From: an uncultured Prochlorococcus sp.
GTDB taxonomy: Bacteria > Cyanobacteriota > Cyanobacteriia > PCC-6307 > Cyanobiaceae
Reading direction: 5' to 3'
DNA: 64,000 nt
NCBI GenBank assembly: GCA_902576415.1
Contig: CACGVZ010000003.1
Location: 1-64,000, forward strand
The position numbers were made by a program, and so were the translations under genes. The notes below the pieces were generated by a model. It worked only from the letters and a program-made list of their open reading frames with translations, had not been told where the DNA came from and ran no database searches. Positions 37,613 through 46,983 of the stretch are shown one piece after another (position 1 is the first letter of the stretch; every line of letters begins with the position of its first letter).

Positions 37613-39691
37613 TTATTTTTTTATGAGGTCAATTTGCGAACGATTATTTGCTGTATCTAATGAATATTTTGAGTAAGAACCATCTTCTTTCATTATCCAA
37701 GAAAAGTAATCATCTTTAATATAGGTTTGTAAAAGTGTATGAAGTTCAGATTTTAATTCATAATCTTCTATTGGAGCAATAGCCTCTATCCTTCTATCAA
37801 GGTTTCTTCTCATCCAGTCTGCACTCCCAATAAAAACTTCATGATCATCATCATTGCAAAACCAAAAAATTCTTGAGTGTTCAAGAAAATGTCCAATAAT
37901 GCTTATGACCTGAATATTTTCACTTAAATTTTTTCTTTGTGGATACAGGCAACAAATACCCCTTATTATTAGGCTAATTTTTACACCTGAGTCAGAAGCT
38001 AAATAAAGAAGTTTGATTATTTCTGGGTCTACTAAAGAATTCATTTTTGCAATTATTTCAGCTTTTTTACCTTCTTCTGCATTTTTAATTTCTCTTTTTA
38101 TTAGGAAAATAAATTTCTCCCTCATTGATGAGGGAGAAACTAATAACTTTTTAAAATGTTTTTGTTTAGAAAAACCTGATAAGTAATTAAATAACTCAAG
38201 TAAGTCTGAAGCAATATCAGGATCTGTTGAAAGTAAACCTAAATCTGTATAAAACCTTGAAGTATTAGAGTTATAATTTCCTGTTCCAATATGAAAATAA
38301 TTTCTTAATCGTCCCTTTTCTTTTCTAACTATTAACGCAATTTTTGTATGTGTTTTAAATCCTATTATTCCATATACAACATGAATTCCAGCTTGTTCAA
38401 GTTGCTTTGCCCATTGAATATTATTATCTTCATCAAATCTTGCTTTTAGTTCAACAAGAGTCATTACTTCTTTCCCATTTTCTGCTGCTCTCATTAAAGC
38501 TGAGATTATAGGTGAATCTTTTGAAACTCGATATAAAGTAATTTTTATAGCCATCACAAGTGGATCATCAGCTGCCCTGTTAACAAATTCTTCAACTGAA
38601 GTTTTAAATAAGTCGTAGGGATGATGAAGCAGAATATTTTTTTTCCTAATTATCTTGAAAATAGAATTTAAATTTTTATTTGAAGAAGAATCTAAATTTT
38701 TTAATTCCTGGTGAGTTTTTCCAATTAGCAGATTTTCTTTTAAATCATCTCTATTAATTTTTGTCAGCTGATTTAAATCGTCAAGACCTAATAAACTTTT
38801 GCAAAAGTATATATATTCTTCTTGTATTGAGATACTTTCAACAAGTAATTTGAGAATGTTTTTTGGAATATCCGATTTAACTTCTAATCTAACTACGTCT
38901 CCACCTAATCTTCTTTTCTGTAAGCTTTGTTCAACTGCTAAAAGAAGATCATCAGCTTCAAGTTCTTTTAATTCTAGATCTGCATCTCTTGTTACTCTAA
39001 AAAAAGAGTAATTTACACATTCCATTTCATTAAATAAAGCATTTATATTATTACCAATTAGATCTTCAACACTTATGAAAAAGTAAGTACTTTCATCACT
39101 ACTTTCAATGATTTCATTAGGAATTTGTATAAACCGATTGATATTTTTTGTAGGTATTTTTATTCTGACAAATTGATTTTTGGTCTCCTCTTTATCTTTA
39201 ATTAGAGCTGCTAAGTTTAGGCTTAAATTACTTATAAATGGGAATGGATGTGCTGGATCAACAACCAGTGGAGTTAATAAGGGAAATATAGATGAAGTGA
39301 AGAAATTATTACACCAATTTTTTTGATTTTCATTTAGGTCCTTATAATTTTTTAAAACTACACCCTTCTTTTTTAGTTCATTCTTTACTAAATTATTTAC
39401 ATAGTTTTCTTGAAGATCTGTTAAATTTTTTACTTCTTTGTTGATCTTTGTTAATTGCTCTTTAGGGCTAAGTCCGTCAATACTTTTTTTTGTAATTCCT
39501 GCTTCAACTTGAGCCTTTAATGAAGCTACTCTTACCATAAAAAATTCATCAAGATTATTGCTAAAAATTGAACAAAATTTAACTTTATCCAGGATTTTAT
39601 AGTCTTTTTCCATGCCAGTTAGAAGTACTCTTTTATTGAATTCAATCCAACTTAATTCTCTATTAATAAAAATATTTGATTGGCTTTTCAT
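37613..39691 (-). CDS. ppk: Polyphosphate kinase 1
   Basis: PPK1 polymerises the gamma-phosphate of ATP into polyphosphate. The 692-aa protein has the N domain (NRELSWIEFNKRVL, residues 9-22), the head domain and the phospholipase D-like C domains. The autophosphorylated histidine is probably in NYFHIGTGNYNSNTSRFYTD, and LVELKARFDEDNNIQWAKQL precedes it. The C2 block is FIGSADWMRRNLDRRIE. Its ATG overlaps the MFS transporter stop by one base. A perfect 26-bp palindrome lies within it at 38114-38139. Confidence 0.97.
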   Translation of the reverse strand: MKSQSNIFINRELSWIEFNKRVLLTGMEKDYKILDKVKFCSIFSNNLDEFFMVRVASLKAQVEAGITKKSIDGLSPKEQLTKINKEVKNLTDLQENYVNNLVKNELKKKGVVLKNYKDLNENQKNWCNNFFTSSIFPLLTPLVVDPAHPFPFISNLSLNLAALIKDKEETKNQFVRIKIPTKNINRFIQIPNEIIESSDESTYFFISVEDLIGNNINALFNEMECVNYSFFRVTRDADLELKELEADDLLLAVEQSLQKRRLGGDVVRLEVKSDIPKNILKLLVESISIQEEYIYFCKSLLGLDDLNQLTKINRDDLKENLLIGKTHQELKNLDSSSNKNLNSIFKIIRKKNILLHHPYDLFKTSVEEFVNRAADDPLVMAIKITLYRVSKDSPIISALMRAAENGKEVMTLVELKARFDEDNNIQWAKQLEQAGIHVVYGIIGFKTHTKIALIVRKEKGRLRNYFHIGTGNYNSNTSRFYTDLGLLSTDPDIASDLLELFNYLSGFSKQKHFKKLLVSPSSMREKFIFLIKREIKNAEEGKKAEIIAKMNSLVDPEIIKLLYLASDSGVKISLIIRGICCLYPQRKNLSENIQVISIIGHFLEHSRIFWFCNDDDHEVFIGSADWMRRNLDRRIEAIAPIEDYELKSELHTLLQTYIKDDYFSWIMKEDGSYSKYSLDTANNRSQIDLIKK
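38114..38139. repeat. Perfect 26-bp palindrome inside ppk
   Basis: The arms are TTTCTCCCTCAT and ATGAGGGAGAAA, twelve bases each, separated by TG. It is a perfect inverted repeat within coding sequence (the SPSSMREK stretch of polyphosphate kinase) and GC-richer than its surroundings. It could form a stable mRNA hairpin or be a protein-binding site; function is unknown. Confidence 0.75.
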
Positions 39692-40974
39692 TAAAATACT
39701 TTTGATTTTTGTTCGTTCAAAGAATTATTATTTTTACCCTCTGCAATAAGGTATATCATGAAAATTAAGATAATGGAACCAGCTATAAAGGGAGATTTAG
39801 GGCCAAAACTATCATAAACCCTCCCAGCCATTGCAATTCCTAAAACCCCTCCCAGACTTTGTAGGCCTTGAAGGTTACTTAGTATCGATCCTTGTTTATC
39901 AACGTCCAGTTTCTTTGATATAAGTGCTCTTAAGGTAGGCGTAATTAATCCTGCCCCAATAGCTAAAAATGAAACAGCTGAATAAATATTAACTATCGCA
40001 TTTTCTTTTGGAGCAGTTATTAAAAGTGAACATGCTACAAGAATGAAGCCTGATCCAATTAGAGTTAATCTCATTTCGCCAAATTGCTTTACCAGAGGTC
40101 CAATGAGTCCTCCCTGTACAATAATTGCAATAATTCCTACTACTACAAGAGTCCCGCTTGATGCTTTGGTTGTCCAATTTAAAGACTCTTGAAGGAAAAA
40201 TATCAGGATATTGGTCAATCCAGTAAAAGCAATAAAGTAAATAAAAAAAGCTAATGATAATTTTTTAATTTTTTCTTCTTTGAAAACTTTAAATAGCTCT
40301 TTTAAAGGATTTTTTAAAAAAGTTCTTGATTTATTAGAGGCATTATTAGGTTTCGTTTCCGGTAAGTAAAAAAATACTAGGAGAAAATTTATTATTGGAA
40401 TTATAGAGGCTATCAAAACTGGAATGATAAAGTTGTTATTTGTATTTTTTGCAAAAATTACAACAAAAATATTTCCTAAGAAAAAACTTAAACCAAAAGC
40501 TACACCAATAAGACCAAATGTCTTTGCTCTTTTTTCAGGGCTTGAAATATCTGCAAGAATAGTTGTTGCAGTAGCTGCAGTTCCGCCACTTAAGCCGTCA
40601 ATTAGTCTCGCAAGGAATAATAAAAATAATGGGATATAAGCTATTGAATTTGACCAGTTAAAAAGAACCGTAAAAGATAGTATTGATATTCCTATTACGG
40701 AACCAGTAATACAAAAAAGAGTCACAGGCCTTCTTCCATATCTATCACTCATAAGTCCTATAAAAGGAGAAGCTGTAAATTGTGCTAATTGGTAAGTGCA
40801 AGATAATAAGCCATATGTACTAGCTTTGGAGTCAAAAAGTAAAACAAAAGAGGGTAAAATAGGTAAAAGTATACTTTCACTTAAACGATCGTTTAGAAGA
40901 GTGATAAAAGCGCTAAGAAGAGTAAATTTTTTATTTGGTTTCAATAAACTTTCTTTCACAATATTTACCTTCAT
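39691..40974 (-). CDS. MFS transporter
   Basis: A 427-aa major facilitator with twelve predicted helices. The loop 2-3 motif GLMSDRYGRRPVTL (about residues 77-90) is the classic MFS signature, and a second copy is weaker in the C-terminal half. The helix 4-5 region GLSGGTAATATTILADISSPEKRAKTFG resembles drug/H+ antiporters of the TetA type. Substrate cannot be assigned. The stop overlaps the ppk start by one base, so they are probably cotranscribed. It is divergent from cobA, with only about 30 bases between. Confidence 0.88.
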   Translation of the reverse strand: MKVNIVKESLLKPNKKFTLLSAFITLLNDRLSESILLPILPSFVLLFDSKASTYGLLSCTYQLAQFTASPFIGLMSDRYGRRPVTLFCITGSVIGISILSFTVLFNWSNSIAYIPLFLLFLARLIDGLSGGTAATATTILADISSPEKRAKTFGLIGVAFGLSFFLGNIFVVIFAKNTNNNFIIPVLIASIIPIINFLLVFFYLPETKPNNASNKSRTFLKNPLKELFKVFKEEKIKKLSLAFFIYFIAFTGLTNILIFFLQESLNWTTKASSGTLVVVGIIAIIVQGGLIGPLVKQFGEMRLTLIGSGFILVACSLLITAPKENAIVNIYSAVSFLAIGAGLITPTLRALISKKLDVDKQGSILSNLQGLQSLGGVLGIAMAGRVYDSFGPKSPFIAGSIILIFMIYLIAEGKNNNSLNEQKSKVF

Positions 40975-41004
40975 TACGATTAACTTCTACTACCATACTT
41001 GTTA

Positions 41005-41820
41005 ATGGAGATTAATGTGTCTGGTATTGTCTATTTAGTTGGAGCAGGTCCTGGTGACCCTGAGCTTTTAACTCTAAAAGCTTTACGTCTAATAAAAAAT
41101 TGTGATGCATTAGTTCATGATGCTTTAATCCCAGATGCAATAACAAAAGAGGCAGGAAAAAATACAGAAATTTATCATGTAGGCAAAAGAGCTGGAAAGT
41201 GTTCTGTTCCTCAGGCTGAAACAAATGCTCTTATTTTGAAATTAGCAAAAGAAGGCAAAAATGTCGTAAGGCTTAAAGGGGGAGATCCATTCGTTTTTTC
41301 TAGAGGTGGTGAAGAGGTATCTGTTTTAGAAAAAAATGGAATTTCAGTTGAAATCGTTCCTGGTATTACTTCTGGGATAGCTGCCCCCACATATTTTGGT
41401 ATTCCACTTACTCATAGAGATGCTGCGAGTTCTGTAACTTTCGTAACTGGACATGAGCGTGTAGATAAGGAAAAAAAGACAGTCAATTGGAGAGATTTAG
41501 CTAAATCATCAGATAGCTTAGTAATTTTTATGGGGATAAAAAATATTGAATTTATAGTAAAAGAATTAATTCTAGGTGGTTTAGATAAGAATACTAAATG
41601 CGCTGTTATTCAAGAAGCTACTTTAAAGAATCAAAAATGTTTGATAGAGAAATTAGATAATCTTTCAGATAAAATCAAAGACAAAGAATTTATAGCTCCA
41701 TCAATTATCATTATTGGAAAAATTGTTGAATTTAAGGTTAATAACAATATAACTAAAGTATCTGATGTCTATTTACCAGACATTAATAAAGTTCAACTAT
41801 ACAATATATCCCAAAAGTAA
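41005..41820 (+). CDS. cobA: Uroporphyrinogen-III C-methyltransferase
   Basis: This SAM-dependent enzyme makes precorrin-2, the branch to siroheme and cobalamin. The 271-aa single-domain form shows VYLVGAGPGDPELLTLKALR (residues 8-27), VRLKGGDPFVFSRGGEEV (about 88-105), GITSGIAAPTYFGIPLTHR and FMGIKN. No CysG-type dehydrogenase domain is fused. ATG 41005 is preferred over a TTG two codons upstream. Its last 28 bases overlap the convergent pabC gene. Confidence 0.95.
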   Translation: MEINVSGIVYLVGAGPGDPELLTLKALRLIKNCDALVHDALIPDAITKEAGKNTEIYHVGKRAGKCSVPQAETNALILKLAKEGKNVVRLKGGDPFVFSRGGEEVSVLEKNGISVEIVPGITSGIAAPTYFGIPLTHRDAASSVTFVTGHERVDKEKKTVNWRDLAKSSDSLVIFMGIKNIEFIVKELILGGLDKNTKCAVIQEATLKNQKCLIEKLDNLSDKIKDKEFIAPSIIIIGKIVEFKVNNNITKVSDVYLPDINKVQLYNISQK

Positions 41821-42620
41821 ATTGGATCGAATTTAGGTTTAAGCTTTAAATCATTAACTTGATTAATTTGTCTGCAAGATAAGCTATTAATTGCAACTAT
41901 TATGTCATCATTTTGAAATTCTGCAGGAATTAAGTCTTCTTTTACAATTTTCAATTTTAAAGCTTTAGAAACCATAATCCCCTCTAAACAGCCGCTCTCT
42001 TTTCTAGGAGTTATCCATTGATTATTTCTTTTAATTAAAAGATTAAATGTACTTCCACAACAAAGTTCACCTGACGTATTCAAAAGGATAGAATCATCAA
42101 ATGATTTTTCATTAGCTTCTGTCAAAACTTGTATTGCCTGATTGTATGAAAATGTTTTGCATTTACTTATAAGACTGAATTCATTTATTTTTTCCGTTTG
42201 ACTAATGCAAACGCTGATCGGATTAAAATTTGGTTTGATTCTATAGAACTCAAGCCATAAATTATCCAAATTTTTTGTCTCTGAAGTGCTATCAATTTTT
42301 AGTGTTCTACCTTTATTAGTTCCTCGACTATAGTTTATTCTTACTGAAGCAAATTGATCATTTTTAAGCGATAACTTTCTAATTCCATCCTGGATAAGTT
42401 GTTTCAAAGTTAATTTATTTATTTTGAGATTAATATTTAAAATCTTGCTACTTTTTTCTAACCTTTTCAAATGTTCATCAAAAAGAATAGGTTTGTTCTC
42501 TTTTATCAAAATGGTTTCAAATATACCATCAGCAAATTTTAATCCTCTATTATTAGCAGCAATAAATATTCTATCAATATCCAACCATTGATCCTTATAC
42601 CAGCCTAATGTTTCAATCAT
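41793..42620 (-). CDS. pabC: Class IV aminotransferase, probable aminodeoxychorismate lyase
   Basis: A 275-aa fold-type IV PLP protein: NRGLKFADGIFETILI (about residues 24-39), the probable PLP lysine in SKCKTFSYNQAIQVL and TSGELCCGSTFNLLI for phosphate binding. Branched-chain and D-amino acid aminotransferases share this fold. The four-base overlap with pabB strongly favours 4-amino-4-deoxychorismate lyase, the step releasing p-aminobenzoate for folate. Its 3' end overlaps cobA by 28 bases on the other strand. Confidence 0.82.
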   Translation of the reverse strand: MIETLGWYKDQWLDIDRIFIAANNRGLKFADGIFETILIKENKPILFDEHLKRLEKSSKILNINLKINKLTLKQLIQDGIRKLSLKNDQFASVRINYSRGTNKGRTLKIDSTSETKNLDNLWLEFYRIKPNFNPISVCISQTEKINEFSLISKCKTFSYNQAIQVLTEANEKSFDDSILLNTSGELCCGSTFNLLIKRNNQWITPRKESGCLEGIMVSKALKLKIVKEDLIPAEFQNDDIIVAINSLSCRQINQVNDLKLKPKFDPIYFWDILYS

Positions 42621-43924
42621 TTTAGTGAATCAATTAACGGTAAAAGTTTCCACTTTAGTTCATTAGTTTCCTCTTCAGGGTTAGAGTCAATAACTATTCC
42701 GCAACCAGCATATATATAGATTTTTTTGTCTTTAATTAAAAATGATCTTATTAGTATATTGCTGTCAAACTCTCCATTCCAGTCAAGCTTCAAAAACGAG
42801 CCACAGTATGGTCCGCGTTCACATTCTTCTAATTCAAAAAGTCTCTGGCATGATCTTAATTTAGGTGCTCCAGTTATAGAGCCCCCAGGCCAACAAGCTT
42901 TTAGTAAATCAATCCAGTTCTTATCTTTTTTTAATTTGCCTCTGATTACTGAAGTTAGATGATGAACTTTTAAGAAACTTTCAAGTTTCAATATTTCTGG
43001 CACAGTAATACTTCCTGTTTCGCAAACTTTACTTAAATCATTTCTTATTAGGTCAACAATCATAATATTTTCGGCTCTATCTTTTTCGTTCGTTATTAAA
43101 TCAATAGCATTAAGTGCGTCTTGATTTAAATCCTTATCTCTGGATCTAGTTCCTTTGATAGGTCTTGATTCTACAAAATTTTTATTATCTATTTTTATAA
43201 ATCTTTCTGGCGAGGTAGATAATACAGCCTCTTTATAATTATCATTATTTATTATTATTCCCCCAAAGGGAGCTCTTAATTTCCTTCTTATTTTCAAATA
43301 AATATCTAGAGGATTATAGTTTTCTGAAGATTCAATTTCGCATTTAGTTGTTAGGTTTGCTTGAAATATATCCCCTAGGGAAATTAATTTTTTCAATTTA
43401 AGAATATTTTTCTGAAATTTTTCAGCCATTTCGTCCAAATTTATTTTTGAAAAATCAAAATTCAAATTTGTTTTAATAATATTTTCTTCTTCAATATTAT
43501 TAATTATGTTTTTATAATTTACCAGTTCAGATGAGTTTGTACCTTCGATAATTATTTCTTTTTTTATTAGATTACATTTAATGATTGGATCATATGATGC
43601 AATCCATAAAGTTGCCATATTAGATTTTCGCCATGGGTTTTTGGGTTCTATGTAAACTCCAGCTTCATAACTTAACCATCCGATCCAAAATCCGTTTTCA
43701 ATATTTTTTAAATTGTTAAATGGGTTATTAGTTTTGTCTAAGTTATTGATATCTCTTGATTGGATTATTTTTTTAGGTTTAATTCCTATTATTGACCATT
43801 CCCCATTTTCTTTGCCATCACTGTCTAGCCAAGCTAATCCTTTATCTCCGAACTTTTTTGTTAGATGATGCGTAATCAGTGCTGGATCTATCCATTTTTC
43901 TATAATTATTTTTTTTATTTTCAT
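42617..43924 (-). CDS. pabB: Aminodeoxychorismate synthase component I
   Basis: PabB aminates chorismate using ammonia from a PabA glutaminase. The 435-aa protein has the chorismate-binding domain with RPIKGTRSRD; the lysine of PIKGT distinguishes PabB from TrpE (PIAGT). Other blocks are DRAENIMIVDLIRNDLSKVC, FLKVHHLTSVIRG and WPGGSITGAPKLRS. The glutaminase is not fused. It overlaps queC upstream and pabC downstream by four bases each, indicating translational coupling. Confidence 0.94.
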   Translation of the reverse strand: MKIKKIIIEKWIDPALITHHLTKKFGDKGLAWLDSDGKENGEWSIIGIKPKKIIQSRDINNLDKTNNPFNNLKNIENGFWIGWLSYEAGVYIEPKNPWRKSNMATLWIASYDPIIKCNLIKKEIIIEGTNSSELVNYKNIINNIEEENIIKTNLNFDFSKINLDEMAEKFQKNILKLKKLISLGDIFQANLTTKCEIESSENYNPLDIYLKIRRKLRAPFGGIIINNDNYKEAVLSTSPERFIKIDNKNFVESRPIKGTRSRDKDLNQDALNAIDLITNEKDRAENIMIVDLIRNDLSKVCETGSITVPEILKLESFLKVHHLTSVIRGKLKKDKNWIDLLKACWPGGSITGAPKLRSCQRLFELEECERGPYCGSFLKLDWNGEFDSNILIRSFLIKDKKIYIYAGCGIVIDSNPEEETNELKWKLLPLIDSLK

Positions 43925-44595
43925 TTTTTATTTTTGTAATTAAGCCATTTTTCATAAGCGGCATTTCTAATTCTGCAGCTATCACACTTACCGCATGGTT
44001 TTGAATTACCTGAATAACAACTCCATGTTTTTTCTAAAGGGACATGATTATCAAAAGCTAATTTAATAATTTCCTCTTTATTTAAATCTAATAGTGGTGT
44101 CCAAAGTTTTATTGGATTATTTTCTCTTCCTCTTTTATTGGCTAAATCTGCTAATTCTTGAAATTTTTTAATGTAGTCAGGTCTGCAATCTGGATAACCA
44201 GAATAATCTAGTGCATTTACCCCTAATCCTATAAAATCAGCATCTATCGCTTCGGCATAACTTAGTGCAACGGAAATAAATATAGTATTTCTCCCAGGAA
44301 CGTAAGTATTAGGAATTTTATGAGTTTGTACTCCTTCTATTGGAATATTTTTTTGTGTATCAGTTAATGACGAGCCTCCCCATAAAGATAAGTCAAGCTT
44401 AATGATTTTAAATTCTTCGATAGCAAAGTGTTTTGCAATTATTGATGCAGAATTTAATTCTTTTTTATGACGTTGACCGTAGTCAAATGAAAGGCCAAAA
44501 ATTTTAGCTTCGGATTTTTTTGCGATACCAGTAACTGTAGAAGAATCTAAACCTCCAGATAATAAAACTACTATTGATTTATTTTTAAGAGTCAT
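43921..44595 (-). CDS. queC: 7-Cyano-7-deazaguanine synthase
   Basis: QueC converts 7-carboxy-7-deazaguanine to preQ0 using ATP and ammonia, for queuosine. The PP-loop VLLSGGLDSSTVTG lies at about residues 9-22. The C-terminal zinc site is CYSGNSKPCGKCDSCR (four cysteines, about 193-209). PGRNTIFISVALSYAEA is another family block. The 224-aa length is standard. It follows queE, its direct pathway predecessor, after six bases. Confidence 0.97.
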   Translation of the reverse strand: MTLKNKSIVVLLSGGLDSSTVTGIAKKSEAKIFGLSFDYGQRHKKELNSASIIAKHFAIEEFKIIKLDLSLWGGSSLTDTQKNIPIEGVQTHKIPNTYVPGRNTIFISVALSYAEAIDADFIGLGVNALDYSGYPDCRPDYIKKFQELADLANKRGRENNPIKLWTPLLDLNKEEIIKLAFDNHVPLEKTWSCYSGNSKPCGKCDSCRIRNAAYEKWLNYKNKK

Positions 44596-44601
44596 ATAAT
44601 T

Positions 44602-45279
44602 TCAATTAATTTTTAAGTATTTGTGAGTTTGAAGGCTCAATTTCCAATCGGGGTTATTTTTTACGAAATCAATAGCAAGAGAAAAACCATTCGCATTGTT
44701 CCATGCTGGCTGTAAATAAAAAATTTTATCTTCTATTTTTAAGCCATCTTTGCTTGTAGAGAGTTGATATTGTTTTAAAGTTTCTTTTTTTATTTGAATA
44801 GCAAATTCAATATCTTCTATTTCATTTATGATTATTTTGATTTCATTACAGTGTTTTAAAAAATAATTTTTTGGAGGTGAGTGTCTTTTAGGCGATAAAG
44901 TAATCCAGTCATAGCTTCCTGATATCGAATTAACTCCACTTGTCTCAATATGAATCTGCATTGGCTTTTCTTTTTCTCCCATTGTCATTTTTTTTATGGC
45001 TTTGCAAAAATTATCCAAATTATGTTGTAAAGGTTCTCCACCTGTAATAACGCAAAAAGATGCTCCTTTTTCTCTTGCAATTTTTATGCGATCTATTATT
45101 TTTTCAATTGATATAGAAGGGTGTTTTTTCTCGTCCCATGAATTCTTGGTATCGCACCACGAACATCCAACTTTACATCCGGCTAATCTTACAAAAAAAG
45201 CACTCTTTCCAGCATGATAACCTTCACCTTGTAATGAATGAAATTGTTCGACTAAGGGTAAAAAATTTGTCATTTTCAT
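44602..45279 (-). CDS. queE: 7-Carboxy-7-deazaguanine synthase (radical SAM)
   Basis: QueE is a radical SAM enzyme contracting 6-carboxytetrahydropterin to 7-carboxy-7-deazaguanine. The cluster cysteines are Cys35, Cys39 and Cys42 in AGCKVGCSWCDTKNSWD. FHSLQGEGYHAGKSAFFVRL precedes them, and VITGGEPLQHNLDNFC is the SAM-binding GGEP block. It is 225 aa. Two in-frame ATGs (45279, 45273) compete as start. It begins 18 bases after the pyrG stop and leads into queC. Confidence 0.96.
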   Translation of the reverse strand: MKMTNFLPLVEQFHSLQGEGYHAGKSAFFVRLAGCKVGCSWCDTKNSWDEKKHPSISIEKIIDRIKIAREKGASFCVITGGEPLQHNLDNFCKAIKKMTMGEKEKPMQIHIETSGVNSISGSYDWITLSPKRHSPPKNYFLKHCNEIKIIINEIEDIEFAIQIKKETLKQYQLSTSKDGLKIEDKIFYLQPAWNNANGFSLAIDFVKNNPDWKLSLQTHKYLKIN

Positions 45280-45297
45280 TCAAAAAAATAAAGAATA

Positions 45298-46908
45298 TTA
45301 ATTTGATTGAGTTAACTTATCTTGAGAGGCTTTTATTAAACCTTTAAATAAAGGATGAGGTTTGCCAGGTCGTGATAAAAACTCAGGATGATATTGACAG
45401 GCTAAGAAGTATGGATGATTTTCTAACTCAATTAACTCCACTAATCTGCCATCTGGAGATGTACCACTAATTTTGTATCCAGAATCTAAAAAATTTTGTT
45501 TGTAGTAATTATTAAATTCGTATCTATGTCGATGTCTCTCATAAATAACATCCTCATCATATAAGCTTTTTCCAGTTGTATTTTTTGTCAATCTACATGG
45601 ATAAACTCCAAGTCTCATTGTCCCACCTAAATCAACTACGTCTTCCTGTTCTGGTAATAAATGTATCACTGGATTTGGAGTGTTTGGGTCTAGTTCTGAA
45701 CTAGATGCATCTGGAAGATTAGCTACATTCCTGGCCCATTCTATTACTGCACATTGCATACCAAGGCATAAACCTAAAAAGGGAATTTTATTTTCTCTTG
45801 CGTATTTTATAGCCGAAATTTTTCCATTGACTCCTCTATTGCCAAATCCCCCCGGGACGACAATTGCATCAACTTCATTTAAGTAAGTTTCTGCTGAATT
45901 TTTTTCTATCATTTCAGCACTTACCCAATGTAAATCTAATAAAGCCTTTTGTTCAATGCATGCATGTCTCAAAGCTTCAACAACGGATAAATATGCATCT
46001 CCAAGTTCAATGTATTTTCCTACTAAAGCAACTTTTATTGGAGCTCCAGGATTTCTTAGGTTGTGTATTAGTTGCTCCCAGTTTTTTAAATCACATTTTT
46101 TATCTTCAAGGTCTAAGTACTTCAGGGTTTCTTTGCATAAACCTTCTTTTTTTAAAGAAAGAGGTACAGAATAAATACTGTCTGCGTCTAAAGCTTCAAT
46201 TACAGAGTTCATACTGACACCGCAAAAACCACTAAGCTTCTTTTTAAGAGCTTCATTGATAGATTTATCACTTCGGCATACAAGTAAATCTGGCTGAATT
46301 CCAATTGATCTTAATTCTTTCACTGAATGTTGTGTTGGTTTAGTTTTTATTTCGCCAGAGGTTTTGATGTAAGGAAGTAATGTTACGTGTATGTATGCAA
46401 CATCGTTTCTATTGACATCATTTTTGAATTCTCTTATTGCCTCTAAAAAAGGTAGAGATTCAATATCACCAACTGTTCCACCAATTTCAGTAATAATAAT
46501 ATCTGCATTACTATTGGCGGCGACTCTATGAATTCTTTCTCTTATTTCTCCCGTTATGTGAGGTATTACTTGCACAGTTCCTCCGTCATAGCTACCTCTT
46601 CTTTCTTTATTGATAACTGCTTGATAGATAGATCCTGTAGTCACACTATTTAACCTAGTCATTGCAGTATCAGTAAATCTTTCATAGTGACCTAAATCTA
46701 GATCGGTTTCAGCCCCATCTTCGGTTACAAATACTTCTCCATGTTGGAAAGGGCTCATTGTTCCGGGATCAACATTTAGATATGGATCTAGTTTTAATAT
46801 TGAAACACTATATCCTCTTGACTTTAATAATCTTCCTAAGCTTGCAGCTACAATTCCTTTACCAATGCTAGAAACTACTCCTCCGGTGACAAATACAAAT
46901 TTTGACAT
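45298..46908 (-). CDS. pyrG: CTP synthase
   Basis: PyrG aminates UTP to CTP. The 536-aa protein has the synthetase domain, starting [20 protein letters not shown] (residues 3-22) with [17 protein letters not shown]. The class I glutaminase domain has nucleophile Cys in [14 protein letters not shown] and the His-Glu pair in [11 protein letters not shown] near the end. The 75-base leader holds GGAGG about 20 bases from ATG, too far for an ordinary ribosome-binding site. It lies downstream of aspS. Confidence 0.98.
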   Translation of the reverse strand: MSKFVFVTGGVVSSIGKGIVAASLGRLLKSRGYSVSILKLDPYLNVDPGTMSPFQHGEVFVTEDGAETDLDLGHYERFTDTAMTRLNSVTTGSIYQAVINKERRGSYDGGTVQVIPHITGEIRERIHRVAANSNADIIITEIGGTVGDIESLPFLEAIREFKNDVNRNDVAYIHVTLLPYIKTSGEIKTKPTQHSVKELRSIGIQPDLLVCRSDKSINEALKKKLSGFCGVSMNSVIEALDADSIYSVPLSLKKEGLCKETLKYLDLEDKKCDLKNWEQLIHNLRNPGAPIKVALVGKYIELGDAYLSVVEALRHACIEQKALLDLHWVSAEMIEKNSAETYLNEVDAIVVPGGFGNRGVNGKISAIKYARENKIPFLGLCLGMQCAVIEWARNVANLPDASSSELDPNTPNPVIHLLPEQEDVVDLGGTMRLGVYPCRLTKNTTGKSLYDEDVIYERHRHRYEFNNYYKQNFLDSGYKISGTSPDGRLVELIELENHPYFLACQYHPEFLSRPGKPHPLFKGLIKASQDKLTQSN

Positions 46909-46983
46909 TAAATATTTTTAATTAAGCACAGCCTCCTTATATTTTATTTAAACAAAAAACTTTTAGAACATCCATATATATTC

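Noticed and set aside
45864..46217. 117-codon open frame antisense to pyrG
   Set aside because: His/Gln/Leu-rich composition typical of reading a real gene backwards, with no recognisable motif.
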